From: JAKAGZ01 sp963748105
GTDB taxonomy: Bacteria > Bacteroidota > Ignavibacteria > Ignavibacteriales > Ignavibacteriaceae
Assembly: GCA_963748105.1 (NCBI GenBank)
Contig: CAVVHP010000012.1
Span: 62,001 to 126,000 of the forward strand
Direction of reading: 5' to 3'
Length of the DNA stretch: 64,000 nucleotides
Every line of letters starts with the position of its first letter. Positions within the stretch are counted from its first letter, which is position 1. Made by a program: the position numbers and the translations under genes. This document shows, piece after piece, positions 1-10,827 of this stretch. The notes beneath the pieces were generated by a model, which saw only the letters and a list, made by a program, of their open reading frames with translations, was not told the DNA's origin and did not search any database.

Positions 1-1792
1 GTAATGGGGGTTCACCGAGTTTTCTTTCGGGCGTAACAGGGCTGGCATCTCTTGTTTTCTTATTTACCCTGTAATAATAGCCAAACTGAAAACCGGTATA
101 TACTGTAGTGTTGTCTGTTGTATCCACCTGTACCTGCATACCGTCACCACCCATAATTGATTTAAATGGATATTGACCGGAAGAGTACCAGGAATAATTC
201 GGGGTATAAGTGCTCGGGCCTGTCCAGACTCCATTATCCTGCAAGCCGCCATAAACGTTAAATGGTTTAGCCATATCAACCGCTACGGAATAAAACTGTC
301 CGACTGCCGGAGCGTTTGCTTTGAAATAAGTTTTGCCGCCATCGTAAGAAATATTCAATCCGCCGTCATTTCCCCAGATTATATGGTCAGATTTTTTTGG
401 GTCTATCCACAAAGCGTGATAATCTCCGTGCATATTAGATTGATCTACAGATTTATAAGTTTTCCCTCCATCTGTAGATTTCAAAGCTGGAACACCTGCA
501 ATATAAATTTTCTGATCATTGTTAGGATCAACACGAATCAGACCGAAATAATATCCGTATGTATAAAAAAGATCATCTATGTATTTCTCATTTGCTTTTT
601 TCCAATGAATTCCGCCATCATCTGAACGATAAACTTCCGCACCGATTACCGGTGTATCAAACAAATCAGCATTTGCGTCAGATATGTAATCAACAAGTGC
701 TGTGGGTTTTATTTTATTCTCCTTCACCATCTCTTTAATTTTCTTGGCTGAGTATTCATGGGGGAAACCGTTATCATCGAGAAAATTATTAATATCTTCA
801 TTATTTAAATTCAGAAAATTTTCTGTACTCATATCTTTTAACATCTCTTTTGTAAGCGCGGGCTTTTCTTTCTTTTTGTCTTCGGGCCTGTGCGCCTGGT
901 TATCGACCACGGCATATATTATTTTTGAATTTTTCGGATACACAGCCAGCCCGATTCTTCCGACACCGTCGCCGGTCGGGAAACCGCTTGCTTTGGTCGT
1001 AACTAAATTCCAGGTGCTTCCACTGTCTTCGCTTTTATATATTCCCGAGGTTTTTCCCGCTTCAACGAAATTCCACGCTCTTCTCGTTCTGTGCCAGGTA
1101 GAGGCATAAAGGATGTTTGAATTTGAAGGATCAATTACCAGGTCTATTGCGCCTGTATTGTCATCCACGAACAGAGTTTTGGTCCAGGTTTTTCCTCCGT
1201 CTGTTGTTTTAAATACCCCGCGTTCGGTATTAGGTGAATATAAATGGCCGATCGCGGCAACCCATACAATGTCCGGGTTATCGGGGTCAATGACAATTCT
1301 ACCCATATGCTGAGTCTCACCGAGCCCCGTATAATGCCAGGTCTTTCCTTTGTCCGTACTTTTATAAATTCCGGTGCCCGCATAAGAAGAACGGCTTGAA
1401 TTATTTTCCCCGGTTCCGACCCAGATTGTCTCGCCGTGGTTCCAGTCAACAGCGATATCCCCGATTGTCATAGACGCTTCGTGGTCAAAAAGGGGCGTGA
1501 AGGAAATGCCGTTATTTTCGGTTTTCCACAGGCCGCCCGAGGCATAGGCCACGTAAAATTGTGTGGGATCAGATGGATTTACATCAATATCAGCAACACG
1601 CCCGCTCATAATTGTTGGACCTACGGACCAGAGCTTTACGTTATTAAGAAGCGAATTATCCTGCAGGTTTTTTCTCTGCTTAAAAGCTTCAAATCTTTTT
1701 CCGGTGGGCGTAGCAGGGTAGGGATTTGTCTGTGCGGAAATAAATGTGAAACTGATTATTAAACTAAAAACGAGGAATAATAATTTTTTCAT
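1..1792 (-). CDS. VPS10/sortilin-like BNR-repeat exported protein (C-terminus beyond window)
   Basis: The frame is open from an ATG at 1790-1792 to the left edge, giving 597 visible residues; the end lies outside the window. It begins MKKLLFLVFSLIISFTFISAQ, a clear Sec signal peptide. The mature part is built of repeated beta-propeller blades with the BNR/Asp-box pattern (S-x-D-x-G-x-T-W), for example YKSTDKGKTWHYTG, FKTTDGGKTWTKTL and YKSEDSGSTWNLV. This architecture is that of the VPS10/sortilin-like 'glycosyl hydrolase' BNR proteins common in Bacteroidota and relatives, secreted and of uncertain substrate. It is a paralogue of the gene at 21058-24192, sharing the opening 'SVGP..MSGR..DIDV' region. 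A catalytic activity cannot be assigned from the sequence. Identification of the family is firm; function is not. Confidence 0.85.
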   Translation of the reverse strand, partial: MKKLLFLVFSLIISFTFISAQTNPYPATPTGKRFEAFKQRKNLQDNSLLNNVKLWSVGPTIMSGRVADIDVNPSDPTQFYVAYASGGLWKTENNGISFTPLFDHEASMTIGDIAVDWNHGETIWVGTGENNSSRSSYAGTGIYKSTDKGKTWHYTGLGETQHMGRIVIDPDNPDIVWVAAIGHLYSPNTERGVFKTTDGGKTWTKTLFVDDNTGAIDLVIDPSNSNILYASTWHRTRRAWNFVEAGKTSGIYKSEDSGSTWNLVTTKASGFPTGDGVGRIGLAVYPKNSKIIYAVVDNQAHRPEDKKKEKPALTKEMLKDMSTENFLNLNNEDINNFLDDNGFPHEYSAKKIKEMVKENKIKPTALVDYISDANADLFDTPVIGAEVYRSDDGGIHWKKANEKYIDDLFYTYGYYFGLIRVDPNNDQKIYIAGVPALKSTDGGKTYKSVDQSNMHGDYHALWIDPKKSDHIIWGNDGGLNISYDGGKTYFKANAPAVGQFYSVAVDMAKPFNVYGGLQDNGVWTGPSTYTPNYSWYSSGQYPFKSIMGGDGMQVQVDTTDNTTVYTGFQFGYYYRVNKKTRDASPVTPERKLGEPPL

Positions 1793-1882
1793 GTAAACGT
1801 CCTCTTAAATTTTATCTTTGATTAAGTATTTCATTTCTTCGGTTTATTGCGAACCCGGGGGTAAATTTCCCGGTCATCTTTG

Positions 1883-2431
1883 TCAGTCGTTCAAATCACG
1901 GAAATGTTCTTCGTGCAAGAACGGGATCAATGCTGTTACCAGGCCGGGGATGTAAAGCTCGGTTCTGCTCATAACTCCGTTTGTAAAATAACATATGGCG
2001 CCGTGTTTTTGTTTCGTGTTCGATTTATTCTGTAATTCATCCATTACATCGCCGAGCTCTTTTCCGTTTAGCAAATCTTTAACGACCTTTTGGGGAAGTT
2101 CAAAGTGAGCTGAAGTTCCAAAGCCCGTTTTTCCATCCCTGTTGGCTATGCACATGCATCCGAACGCGAACCAGTGCGAATAAAGTTCGATTATTCCACC
2201 TTCTATTCCTACGAAATAATCGGCCCCCAGGTTTTCCTTTTTGTTTTTTTCCAGCAATGCAAAGGCCCGGTTTTTTGCCCCTTCAAAGGTCTCTTCGTTT
2301 ACCGGCTGGTCAGATACCCCACTTTCTACATCGAAACCAATGACTTCTATTTTGTCAAAGTATTTTCCAAATGCTTCTTTAACCGATTGTATTTTCACCG
2401 GGTTTTTTGAGCCGACAAGAATTTTACTCAT
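1883..2431 (-). CDS. yjjX: Inosine/xanthosine triphosphatase, YjjX/DUF84 family
   Basis: 182 residues, the normal length for DUF84 (NTPase_I-T). The N-terminus MSKILVGSKNPVKIQSVKEAF carries the family's SxNPvK nucleotide-binding motif, followed by SGVSDQPVNEETFEGAKNRA (the 'PxsxeEt..GA.nRA' motif) and DYFVGIEGGI. Family members hydrolyse non-canonical ITP/XTP to the monophosphate in the cytoplasm and so keep deaminated purines out of nucleic acids. The gene stands alone on the minus strand, separated by about 90 bases from the exoprotein downstream and by 18 bases from the DUF5916 gene upstream, with which it may be co-transcribed. Assignment to the family is confident; the exact nucleotide preference is inferred from homologues. 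Confidence 0.88.
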   Translation of the reverse strand: MSKILVGSKNPVKIQSVKEAFGKYFDKIEVIGFDVESGVSDQPVNEETFEGAKNRAFALLEKNKKENLGADYFVGIEGGIIELYSHWFAFGCMCIANRDGKTGFGTSAHFELPQKVVKDLLNGKELGDVMDELQNKSNTKQKHGAICYFTNGVMSRTELYIPGLVTALIPFLHEEHFRDLND

Positions 2432-2449
2432 AAAAGTTGTACTTCCAGT

Positions 2450-4633
2450 CTAAATTATAAATAGCCAGACTACTTTAGCCAGTATGGCAAAATCTTTTGT
2501 CCTTAATTTCCCTGATGTATCTACAAGATGATTTATGACAAGGTAAAAATTACTCCCGACTTCCGGTTCCCAGTTGAACCTGTAATTAATATTTAATTCT
2601 TTTACCCCATTATTCCATTGAGCATAAACAGAACTATGTGTCTTGGTTGAAAAATCGTAAAAAAGATTTGCTCCTACTTCATTTGTAGTGAATTCATTTT
2701 GCCGCAACGATATTTCATTTCGTTGGTAATCTACAGAAAGAGTAAACTGTTTGTCGGAAATCCAGTTTAATTCCCCATAATAGTATTTCCTTTTGCCCGT
2801 ATAGTAATCTCCGGAATTAAATTCAATTGCTCCATAAAGAGGTCTGCCTCTTCCTGTACGTAAACTTACTCCATAATTATTGTACCAGTATTTTCCTGTA
2901 GGGATGGTAGTATTTTCAAAAATATCGAATGAGTTTTGCACAAAATCGAATTCACGGTTAATCTCAAAAGAAAAACTATCATCGTGAATAGTTGATATCC
3001 CGAAATGGCTGAAAAGTTAAATCAGCGGCAAGCAGGTTATTATCCCTGTCATAAAGAAATCCTGATTGAACGGGTGAGAAATGCAATTGATTAGCAATTC
3101 CCCAGTTAACACGGGGAGAAATTTCAAGATCATAATTGTACTGCTTTGTTCCGGTTCTGGAAACAAACCCAATGCCCGGATTAAAATTTTCCTGTATAAA
3201 AGTATAGGCCATAAACTGATTGATCAGATCATTCGGATAGTCAATATAAATTCTTCCTGCCCAGGAATTTTTAAGTCCATGCTTTTCATCAGTCTTTGCA
3301 ATGTTAGCCCCGATGGCTAATGTTTTATCGCCGAAAAGTGAACTCGTTTTAAATACAGCATCGGCTCCGAATGATCTGTTATAATCATCTTTTGAAACTC
3401 TGTTAGAAATAAATCCGCCGACATAAGACTGGTCAAAAACATCATACTTTAACCTGGCAACTCCGTAATTTGTTGTAGGTAGAATGTCCTCATTCCGTGT
3501 CTGCATATCAATGAATCCAACTTCCATTTTATCAGCTCTGCCAACTAATTTTGCACCGGCAATAATTGGGATTTCCTTCCCATTGTGGATGCCAATTCGT
3601 CTGCTGTAAAATAGATTATTATTTCCACCGAATGAAAAATCAAATACATTTGCGCCTTCAAGGAAAAAATCTCTTTTCTCAGGGAAGAAAAGAGGGAAGC
3701 GCGAAAGATTTATTCTTGATCTGTCAGATTCAACCTGGGCAAAATCAGTATTGAAGGTAAGATCAAGTGAGAGTGCCTGGGCAATACCATATTTAATATC
3801 AAGCCCAGCTTTATGAATATAACTGTTTTCTTCATCTGCTCTTTCTGCGCCTGCTGTTAAAAAAGGTTTTATATAAATGGGATTACCTCTTTTATATGTC
3901 CCTGAATTCCGAGGAGGTCGCCTGCAAAAGAAATATTAAAAAAATCTTTGTCTTTCCCGATTCCTGACCATTGATCTGTTTCACCAAGCCGCTGAATCTT
4001 TCTCTGGAAATTCACACCCCAATGCTGAATATCTTTATCAAAAAATTTAAATGTTGAAAAGGGATAAACTATTTCTGTACTCCAGCCGCTATCAACAATT
4101 GCTGAACTTACTTCCCACACCCCGTGCCAGCTTTCGTGAAATCCTGTAAATCCACTACCGCTGCTTAGCAAAGCATCATCCCGCATTCCAAGCGGGTTAG
4201 TGCCAAACCAGTAAGCATTTCTATCATCGTTAAATGTATCAAAAAATAGTGAAATATTATCATCAGCACCCCAGGCTCCGTCGAGTTTTAAAGCCCGTGC
4301 AATAATTTTGTCAGGTTGATTATCATAACACATAAAACTTACGTAAAGGTTATTACTATCGTAAAGTATTCTTACAACTGTTTTGAATGTTGCTTTTTCA
4401 CCGGCAACCGGATCTTGTTGGACAAAATCAGAAATTGGTTTTGCCAGGGCCCATACAGAATCACTAAGTACGCCATCAATAATAGGGGGCGTATTTATTC
4501 TGGTAGCATAGATTGTTTTATTTTGAGCAAAGAGTGTATACTGAATAATGAAAAGAAATAAGCACGTAGTCAAAAAAGAAAATTTATTAGTCAAAATTTT
4601 ATTCACTGTGGTTGAAATTGATATGTGGAACAA
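2450..4633 (-). pseudogene. DUF5916 / CBM9-like exported outer-membrane protein, two frameshifts
   Basis: Translating across two frame changes gives one protein of about 727 residues. Residues 1-37 are a hydrophobic export signal (..CLFLFIIQYTLFAQ). Residues about 40-240 are a carbohydrate-binding family-9-like domain (TRINTPPIIDGVLSDSVW, FFDTFNDDRNAYWFGTNPLG, WSTEIVYPFSTFKF). The rest is the beta-rich DUF5916 domain (VESDRSRINLSRFPLFFPEKR.., FFLEGANVFDF). The first break is at the T-run 3890-3893 (one base too few: the N-terminal frame stops at 3869 while RGNPIYIKPF continues in another frame). The second is at the A-run 3012-3015 (one base too many). The two compensate, so the N- and C-terminal parts share one frame and only the middle ~880 bases are shifted. 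Both lie in 4-base homopolymers, so sequencing error is as likely as genuine decay. Function of DUF5916 is unknown; a TonB-era outer-membrane barrel role is inference. Confidence 0.8.
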
Positions 4634-4725
4634 TTTTTAAAGATAAAAAAAATAAGGCGAAATGAGAATTTATTTATGACAAGCGGGACAAAACCCTGAA
4701 ACATTTCGTCCCTTAAAATTAAATA

Positions 4726-6140
4726 TTATTTCCTTTTAGGCTTATACATATGAGTGCTTTGACCAAAGAAAGCCTCTGAGGCTTCCATAATTGTTTCGGA
4801 AAGTGTCGGGTGTGGATGGATTGTCAGCTTTAAATCTGTAAGATTAGCGCCCATTTCAATTGCCAGCACTCCTTCGGAAATTAATTCACCGGCGCCCGGC
4901 CCACAAATGCCTATTCCTAAAAGTCTTTGTGATTCAGGATCAACAATTAATTTTGTAACTCCGTCATTACGATCCAGTGTAAGCGCTCTTCCTGATGCAG
5001 CCCATGGAAATTTAGCTACTTCGTAGTTTATTCCTTTTTCTTTAGCCTGGTTTTCTGTAATTCCGGCCCAGGCAATTTCCGGATCCGTAAAAACTACTGC
5101 GGGGATTGCTAGTGGATCAAAGCAGATTTGTGTCCTGCTATAACTTCTGCCGCAACTCTGCCTTCGTGAGAGGCTTTGTGTGCAAGCATTGGTTCGCCTG
5201 CAATGTCGCCTATCGCAAAGATATTCGGGTCATCAGTCTGCATTTGCTTATTTACAACAATCCATCCTCTCTGGTTTACTTTTACACTGGTATTTTCCAG
5301 TCCCAATCCAGAGGTATCCGGTTTTCTGCCGATTGACATAAGCACATAATCGTAAATTTCCTCTGTAACTTTCCCGTCTTTATCTTCGATTTTAAGGCTT
5401 ATTCCGTTCTTAACTTCCTTCATTTCAGTTACTTTGGAATTGAGCATTACTTTATCATATTTCTCTTTTATTTTTTTTGCGAGAAAGTTAACCAGGTCTC
5501 TGTCAGCGCCTGGCAGCAAACCGGAAGTCATTTCAACAACTGAAACATTGCTTCCTAATGCCTGATAAACTGAACCCAGTTCAAGTCCGATATAACCGCC
5601 ACCGATTACTAAAAGACTTTTGGGAATTGTTGGTAGATCCAGTGCGGTTGTAGAATTTAAAACTCTTTTGCTCTTAATATCGAGTGAAGGAATCGTTGCA
5701 ATTTGTGAACCGATAGCAATTATAGCTTTTTCAAATTCCAGTTCTTCTGTTCCACCTTCTTTCTTTTCAATAGTTAATTTTGTTGAACTTGCAAAACTGG
5801 CTTTTCCATGAATGAAATTAATTTTTCTTTGCTTCCCAACCTGTCCAACACCGCCGGTCAATTTATCAACTATTCCATTTTTCCAGTTTCTTAACTTGTC
5901 CAGATCTATTTTAGGTTTAGCAAATTCAATACCCCAGTTTTTTGCCTCTTCCGTTTCGGTTAATAGTTTTGCTACATGAAGCAATGCTTTTGAAGGGATA
6001 CATCCTTTATACAGACAAACACCACCGGGATTTTTATCAAGATTCACCAGCGTAACCTGCATTCCAAGATCGGAAGCAAGATATGCTGCAGCATATCCTC
6101 CGGGTCCACCACCTATTACTACTACTTGTGTTTTATTCAT
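4726..6140 (-). pseudogene. lpdA: Dihydrolipoyl dehydrogenase (E3 of PDH), one frameshift
   Basis: E3 reoxidises the dihydrolipoyl arm of E2 using FAD and NAD+. The first 343 residues read normally: FAD-binding GGGPGG (residues 10-15), redox disulfide C42-x4-C47 in GVCLYKGCIPSK, NAD-binding GGGYIGLELG and the second FAD motif AIGDIAGEPMLAHKA. The frame then ends at 5109 after GHKSA. One base later it resumes as FDPLAIPAVVFTDPEIAWAG and runs through the dimerisation domain with the catalytic HPHPTLSE to ..YKPKRK, stop at 4726-4728. The repaired length is 471 residues, typical of the family. The defect is one missing base at the A3 run 5119-5121 (plus strand). An essential gene lost by a single homopolymer base is more likely a consensus error than a dead gene. 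It lies 35 bases after aceF and completes an aceE-aceF-lpdA operon. Confidence 0.92.
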
Positions 6141-6175
6141 AAATGAAATCCAGAATTCAAAATTTATAATTCAAA

Positions 6176-7816
6176 TTATTCTTCTAATAATATTTTCATC
6201 GGTTGTTCAAGTGCTTCACAAACCCATCTTAGAAATCTTGCAGCATCAGCACCGTCTATTATTCTGTGATCGTATGAAAGTGATAACGGAAGCATTAACC
6301 TTGGTTTAAAAGTTTTGTCAATGTAAACCTGTTCAAAGCTTCCGCGGGAAACACCCAGAATAGCAACTTCAGGAGAATTTACTATCGGAGTAAAAGATGT
6401 TCCGCCAATTCCGCCTAAATTTGTAATTGTGAAGCAGGCTCCCTGCAATTCATCAAGCCCAATTTTTCTTGCTCTTGCTTTTTCAGCCAGCCGTCCCATT
6501 TCTACTGAAAGTTCGGTCAGATTTTTTTTATCAACATTTTTAACAACGGGAACAATTAATCCATGGTCAGTATCAACTGCAATTCCAACATTGTAAAATT
6601 TCTTATAAATAATTTCTTTTTTTTCCATGTCGATGCTGCTGTTAAACTTCGGGAAGGCTTTCAATCCGGCAGCAATCACTTTAATAAGAATTGATGTAAC
6701 TGTCAGCTTTCCGCCCGCTTTTTCAACTTTAGGATTATAAGCTTTCCGGGCCTGTTCAAGCAGTGTAATATCCGCTTTATCAAATTGTGTTACGTGTGGA
6801 ATAGTTGCCCAGGCATAGCCAAGATGTTCGGCAGTTACAATGCGTATTTTATTCATTGGCTCGCGTGTAATACTTCCGAATTTTGAAAAATCAGGTAGAG
6901 CCTCCTGTTTAATCCCAATTCCTGTTCCAGAATTACTTTCTAGGTTTAGTTTTTTAACGTATGTTTTTACATCGTCCATAGATATTCTACCAGCGGGGCC
7001 TGAACCGGTAACTTTATTTATGTTCACACCCAGTTCACGGGCAAGCTTTCTTACTGAAGGAGCCGCAGGTGCTGCACCCCTGGTAATAGGTGGCTGGTTA
7101 TCTATTTCACCGGGTTGGAATGATTTAACCTCCCCTTTTTGTCTTACTTCTTCTTCCGTAGGTTTGGGTTTATCAACTTCTTTAACCGGCTCATTTTTTT
7201 TCTCATTTTGTCCCTGGCTTTCTGAAGACTCAATTTTTAAGATCGGCTGTCCTACTTTTGCTTTTGTCCCTTCTTTAACCAGAACTTGAATAATTTTCCC
7301 ACCAACTGTAGCCGGTACTTCTATTGTTGCCTTATCGGTTTCAATTTCAAGTATGCTCTGGTCTTTTTCCACCCGGTCGCCTTTTTTCACCAGCACACTT
7401 AAAATATCTGCCGCTTCGATGTTTTCTCCTAGTTCAGGCAGCTTCATTTCAATTATTTTCTTTTCATCACCGGTTTCTTCAACTGGAGTTTTTTCTTCTT
7501 TTGTTGAAGGCTGAGGTTTTTCATTTTTATCAGCTTTTTTTCCCTCTTTTACTTCCGGTTTTTTCTCTGCCGTTTTTCCTGATTCATCTACGGTCAGAAT
7601 TATTTGTCCCGGTTTTACTTTGTCACCGGGTTTTACTTTCATTTCCGTAATAATTCCTGAAATATTAGAAGGAACTTCTATTGTCGCTTTATCTGTCTCT
7701 ATTTCTATGACAGACTGATCTTTCTCTATTTTATCTCCGGCTTTAACCAAAACATTTAGAACGTCTGCCGATTCTATGTTTTCACCAAGTTCCGGTAATT
7801 TTAATTCTTTAGCCAT
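6176..7816 (-). CDS. aceF: Pyruvate dehydrogenase E2, dihydrolipoyl acetyltransferase
   Basis: 546 residues. Two lipoyl domains are visible, each with the ETDKATIEVP lipoylation motif (lysines K43 and K162), separated by a Lys/Glu/Pro-rich flexible linker (residues about 80-120). A peripheral subunit-binding domain follows (about 251-287, APSVRKLARELGVNINKVTG) and then the catalytic acyltransferase domain. The latter ends with the HxxxD active-site motif DHRIIDG (H517, D521) near the C-terminus. The enzyme moves the acetyl group made by E1 to CoA and forms the core of the complex. It lies 47 bases downstream of aceE on the same strand and is followed by lpdA, so a single transcript is likely. 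The two-lipoyl architecture is intermediate between the three-lipoyl enteric and one-lipoyl mitochondrial types. Confidence 0.95.
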   Translation of the reverse strand: MAKELKLPELGENIESADVLNVLVKAGDKIEKDQSVIEIETDKATIEVPSNISGIITEMKVKPGDKVKPGQIILTVDESGKTAEKKPEVKEGKKADKNEKPQPSTKEEKTPVEETGDEKKIIEMKLPELGENIEAADILSVLVKKGDRVEKDQSILEIETDKATIEVPATVGGKIIQVLVKEGTKAKVGQPILKIESSESQGQNEKKNEPVKEVDKPKPTEEEVRQKGEVKSFQPGEIDNQPPITRGAAPAAPSVRKLARELGVNINKVTGSGPAGRISMDDVKTYVKKLNLESNSGTGIGIKQEALPDFSKFGSITREPMNKIRIVTAEHLGYAWATIPHVTQFDKADITLLEQARKAYNPKVEKAGGKLTVTSILIKVIAAGLKAFPKFNSSIDMEKKEIIYKKFYNVGIAVDTDHGLIVPVVKNVDKKNLTELSVEMGRLAEKARARKIGLDELQGACFTITNLGGIGGTSFTPIVNSPEVAILGVSRGSFEQVYIDKTFKPRLMLPLSLSYDHRIIDGADAARFLRWVCEALEQPMKILLEE

Positions 7817-7863
7817 TTTAAACCTTATTTAAAAATTTTCAGTAAATCGTATCGGTAATATTC

Positions 7864-10536
7864 TTAAGAAATCATCGGGTTCGGTTTCTTGATATCTACT
7901 TTCAGGTCTTTTATTGCTTTATCTACAAGCGCAGATTTGATTTTTTTCTCAGCTGACAAAGCATAAAGTGTAGCAACCACAATGTGTTTTGCGTCAACTT
8001 CAAAGAAATTTCTTAAACCTTCCCTGCTTTCACTTCTTCCGAATCCATCGGTACCGAGAGAATAAAGTTTCTTAGGGAACCATTTAGCGATTGAATCGGG
8101 GAGAGTCTTTACGTAGTCAGATGCCGCAACAAAAACGCCATCCTGTTTATTTAGTGTTTTTTCAATGTAAGATATTTTTGGCTTCTCAGATGGATGCAAT
8201 AGGTTCCATCTTTCAATTTCAAGAGCATCTTTCCTTAGTTCTTTGTAGCTGGTGATACTCCATACATCAGTCGCTACTTTATAAGTCTTTTCAAGAATCT
8301 CCTGAGCTTTTAACACTTCGTTTAGTATTGTTCCACTTCCAAATAATTGAGCTTTCAGTTTAATAGTTTTCTTTTTAGAAGTTTTGAATTTATACATACC
8401 CTTAACAATTCCCTCTTCAACACCCTTGGGCATTACCGGCATTGCGTAATTTTCATTCATTACTGTTATGTAGTAAAAAATATTTTCCTGGTCTTCATAC
8501 ATTCTCTTTATACCGTTACGAATTATAACAGCAAGTTCGAACGCGAAGGCAGGATCGTAGGCAACAAGGTTGGGAACAGGATAAGCTAGCAAATGACTAT
8601 TACCATCCTGGTGTTGCAAGCCTTCACCGGCGAGTGTAGTTCTACCGGCTGTTCCACCAAGCAAGAATCCTTTACAACTCATATCTCCGGCTGCCCAGAC
8701 AAGATCGCCAATTCTTTGTAGTCCGAACATTGAGTAGTAAATAAAGAAAGGAATCATATTCAGTCCGTGGGTAGCATAAGCTGTTCCAGCGGCTATAAAG
8801 GATGACATTGAGCCTGCTTCTGTAATTCCTTCTTCGAGTATCTGTCCGTTTGTGGCTTCTTTATAATAGAGCAGACTGTCTTTATCAACAGGCTCATAAA
8901 GCTGGCCTGCATGTGAATAAATTCCTACCTGTCTGAACAATGCTTCCATACCGAAAGTTCTTGCTTCATCGGGGACAATAGGAACAATGTATTTCCCTAA
9001 TTCTTTATCCTTTAAAAGTTTTGCAAGAATTCTTACAAAAACCATTGTTGTTGATGCTTCTCTTCCATCTGTTCCTTTGAAGAATTCTTCGAATATAGTC
9101 TGGGGAGGTGTTTTAATCGGACGAATATCTGTTTTCCTGGAAGGAACAAATCCACCCAGATTTTTTCTTCTTTCTTTCAGGTATTTAATTTCCGGGCTGT
9201 CTTCTGCCGGTTTATAAAATGGAGCTTTCGCAACAACTTCATCTGAGATAGGTATTCCGAATCTTGTTCTGAATTCACCAAGTTCATCTTCGTTCAGTTT
9301 TTTCTGCTGGTGTGTAATGTTTTTTCCTTCACCGCTTTCACCAAGCCCGTAACCTTTAATAGTTTTTGCCAGGATTACAGTAGGTGAACCAGTATGTTCA
9401 ACAGCAGCTTTAAAGGCAGTAAATACTTTTTCAGGATCGTGGCCGCCTCTTTTCATTTTTTTCAATTGTTCATCTGAGAGATTTTCGACCATATGTAGTA
9501 GCTCAGGGTCAGTTCCGAAGAAATGTTCTCGGATGTATTCTCCGGACTCAACAGAATATTTCTGGTATTGACCGTCAACAACTTCGCCCATGCGTTTTAC
9601 TAATTTTCCGTTTTGATCTTTAGCAAGCAGAGAATCCCAGTCTTCGCCCCAGACAACTTTAATAACATTCCAGCCGGCACCTCTGAATGCTGATTCAAGC
9701 TCTTGAATAATTTTTCCGTTTCCTCTTACAGGACCATCGAGTCTTTGCAGGTTACAATTAATTACAAATATCAGGTTATCGAGTCTTTCCCTTGCTGCAA
9801 GAGTTATTGCGCCTAAAGCTTCCGGTTCATCTGTTTCCCCGTCACCCAGAAAAGCCCATACTTTGTGTCCGTTAGTTTTTTTCAATCCACGATCTTCAAG
9901 ATAACGGTTAAACCTTGCCTGGTAAATTGCCATTATCGGACCAAGCCCCATGGAAACTGTAGGGAATTCCCAGAAGTTCGGCATAAGCCATGGATGAGGA
10001 TATGAAGATAAACCACCGCCTGGTTTTGTTTCTCGTCTGAAATTTTCGAGCTGATCAATCGTAAGTCTTCCTTCAAGGAAAGCTCTGGCGTAAATTCCCG
10101 GTGAAGCGTGTCCCTGGAAATAAATCTGGTCGCCATCGTAATCATCCCCCTTGCCACGGAAGAAATGATTGAAACCAATTTCATATAATGTAGCAGCGGA
10201 TGCATAAGTTGAAATATGTCCACCGATACCGTTTTCCTGTTTATTAGCTTTTACTACCATAGCCATGGCATTCCAGCGGATTAGACTTTTTATTCTTCTT
10301 TCAATTTCCCTGTCGCCCGGGAATGGTGGCTGCTTTTCTCTTGGTATTGAATTTATATAGGGAGTGTTTGCCGAAAAAGGAATGCTTATGCCTGCTTTGT
10401 GAGCTCTAATCTGAAGTTGATTTAAAAGATCTTTTACTCTTTCATCACCACTATGTTCAATAACGTAATCAAGCGATTCAAACCATTCTCTTGTTTCCAG
10501 TTCCTGAATTTCAATATCTTTCTTTTCATTGCTCAT
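7864..10536 (-). CDS. aceE: Pyruvate dehydrogenase E1 component, homodimeric type
   Basis: 890 residues, the size of the single-chain (AceE) E1 rather than the split alpha/beta form. Landmarks are GGHISTYASAATLYEIGFNH and YFQGHASPGIYARAFLEGRL in the N-terminal TPP domain, and the thiamine-diphosphate motif starting GDGETDEPEA (residues 231 onward, ending ..INCN). The middle domain has GDLVWAAGDMSCKGFLLGG and GEGLQHQDGNSHL. The enzyme decarboxylates pyruvate and reductively acetylates the lipoyl arm of E2. Start MSNEKKDIEI is preceded by AGGACAGCACAAA on the coding strand. It is the first gene of the PDH operon; the 291 bases upstream hold no gene and probably the promoter. Confidence 0.96.
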   Translation of the reverse strand: MSNEKKDIEIQELETREWFESLDYVIEHSGDERVKDLLNQLQIRAHKAGISIPFSANTPYINSIPREKQPPFPGDREIERRIKSLIRWNAMAMVVKANKQENGIGGHISTYASAATLYEIGFNHFFRGKGDDYDGDQIYFQGHASPGIYARAFLEGRLTIDQLENFRRETKPGGGLSSYPHPWLMPNFWEFPTVSMGLGPIMAIYQARFNRYLEDRGLKKTNGHKVWAFLGDGETDEPEALGAITLAARERLDNLIFVINCNLQRLDGPVRGNGKIIQELESAFRGAGWNVIKVVWGEDWDSLLAKDQNGKLVKRMGEVVDGQYQKYSVESGEYIREHFFGTDPELLHMVENLSDEQLKKMKRGGHDPEKVFTAFKAAVEHTGSPTVILAKTIKGYGLGESGEGKNITHQQKKLNEDELGEFRTRFGIPISDEVVAKAPFYKPAEDSPEIKYLKERRKNLGGFVPSRKTDIRPIKTPPQTIFEEFFKGTDGREASTTMVFVRILAKLLKDKELGKYIVPIVPDEARTFGMEALFRQVGIYSHAGQLYEPVDKDSLLYYKEATNGQILEEGITEAGSMSSFIAAGTAYATHGLNMIPFFIYYSMFGLQRIGDLVWAAGDMSCKGFLLGGTAGRTTLAGEGLQHQDGNSHLLAYPVPNLVAYDPAFAFELAVIIRNGIKRMYEDQENIFYYITVMNENYAMPVMPKGVEEGIVKGMYKFKTSKKKTIKLKAQLFGSGTILNEVLKAQEILEKTYKVATDVWSITSYKELRKDALEIERWNLLHPSEKPKISYIEKTLNKQDGVFVAASDYVKTLPDSIAKWFPKKLYSLGTDGFGRSESREGLRNFFEVDAKHIVVATLYALSAEKKIKSALVDKAIKDLKVDIKKPNPMIS

Positions 10537-10827
10537 TTTGTGCTGTCCTTTTCTTCAATTATGAGATTTTTATACAATAACATCATGTCCGGCAGATTAT
10601 ATTCATCCTTCCCAAAGAAAAGTTGAAAATATGTTCGATTTTGGCCCATAAATGGTGGCTACCGGGCTGATTCTTAATAAAAATTAGAAGATTAACTTAC
10701 ACGATTTAGCCAAAAAATACAAGGATTACAGCAGACCGGTTAATGGGGCTGTTTGGCCGTATTAAGGCAGTTTTTATGATATTAGTCCAGATAAAATAGT
10801 GTTTGGAGGGAGAATACAAATCTCCAA
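10537..10827. other. Intergenic region upstream of aceE
   Basis: About 290 bases without a coding frame that looks genuine, between the alpha/beta hydrolase and aceE, both on the minus strand. It should contain the promoter of the PDH operon and the 3' end of the hydrolase transcript. I looked for the TAnnTTTG/TTTG promoter pattern on the minus strand and did not find a good match, and saw no convincing terminator hairpin or riboswitch. Confidence 0.4.
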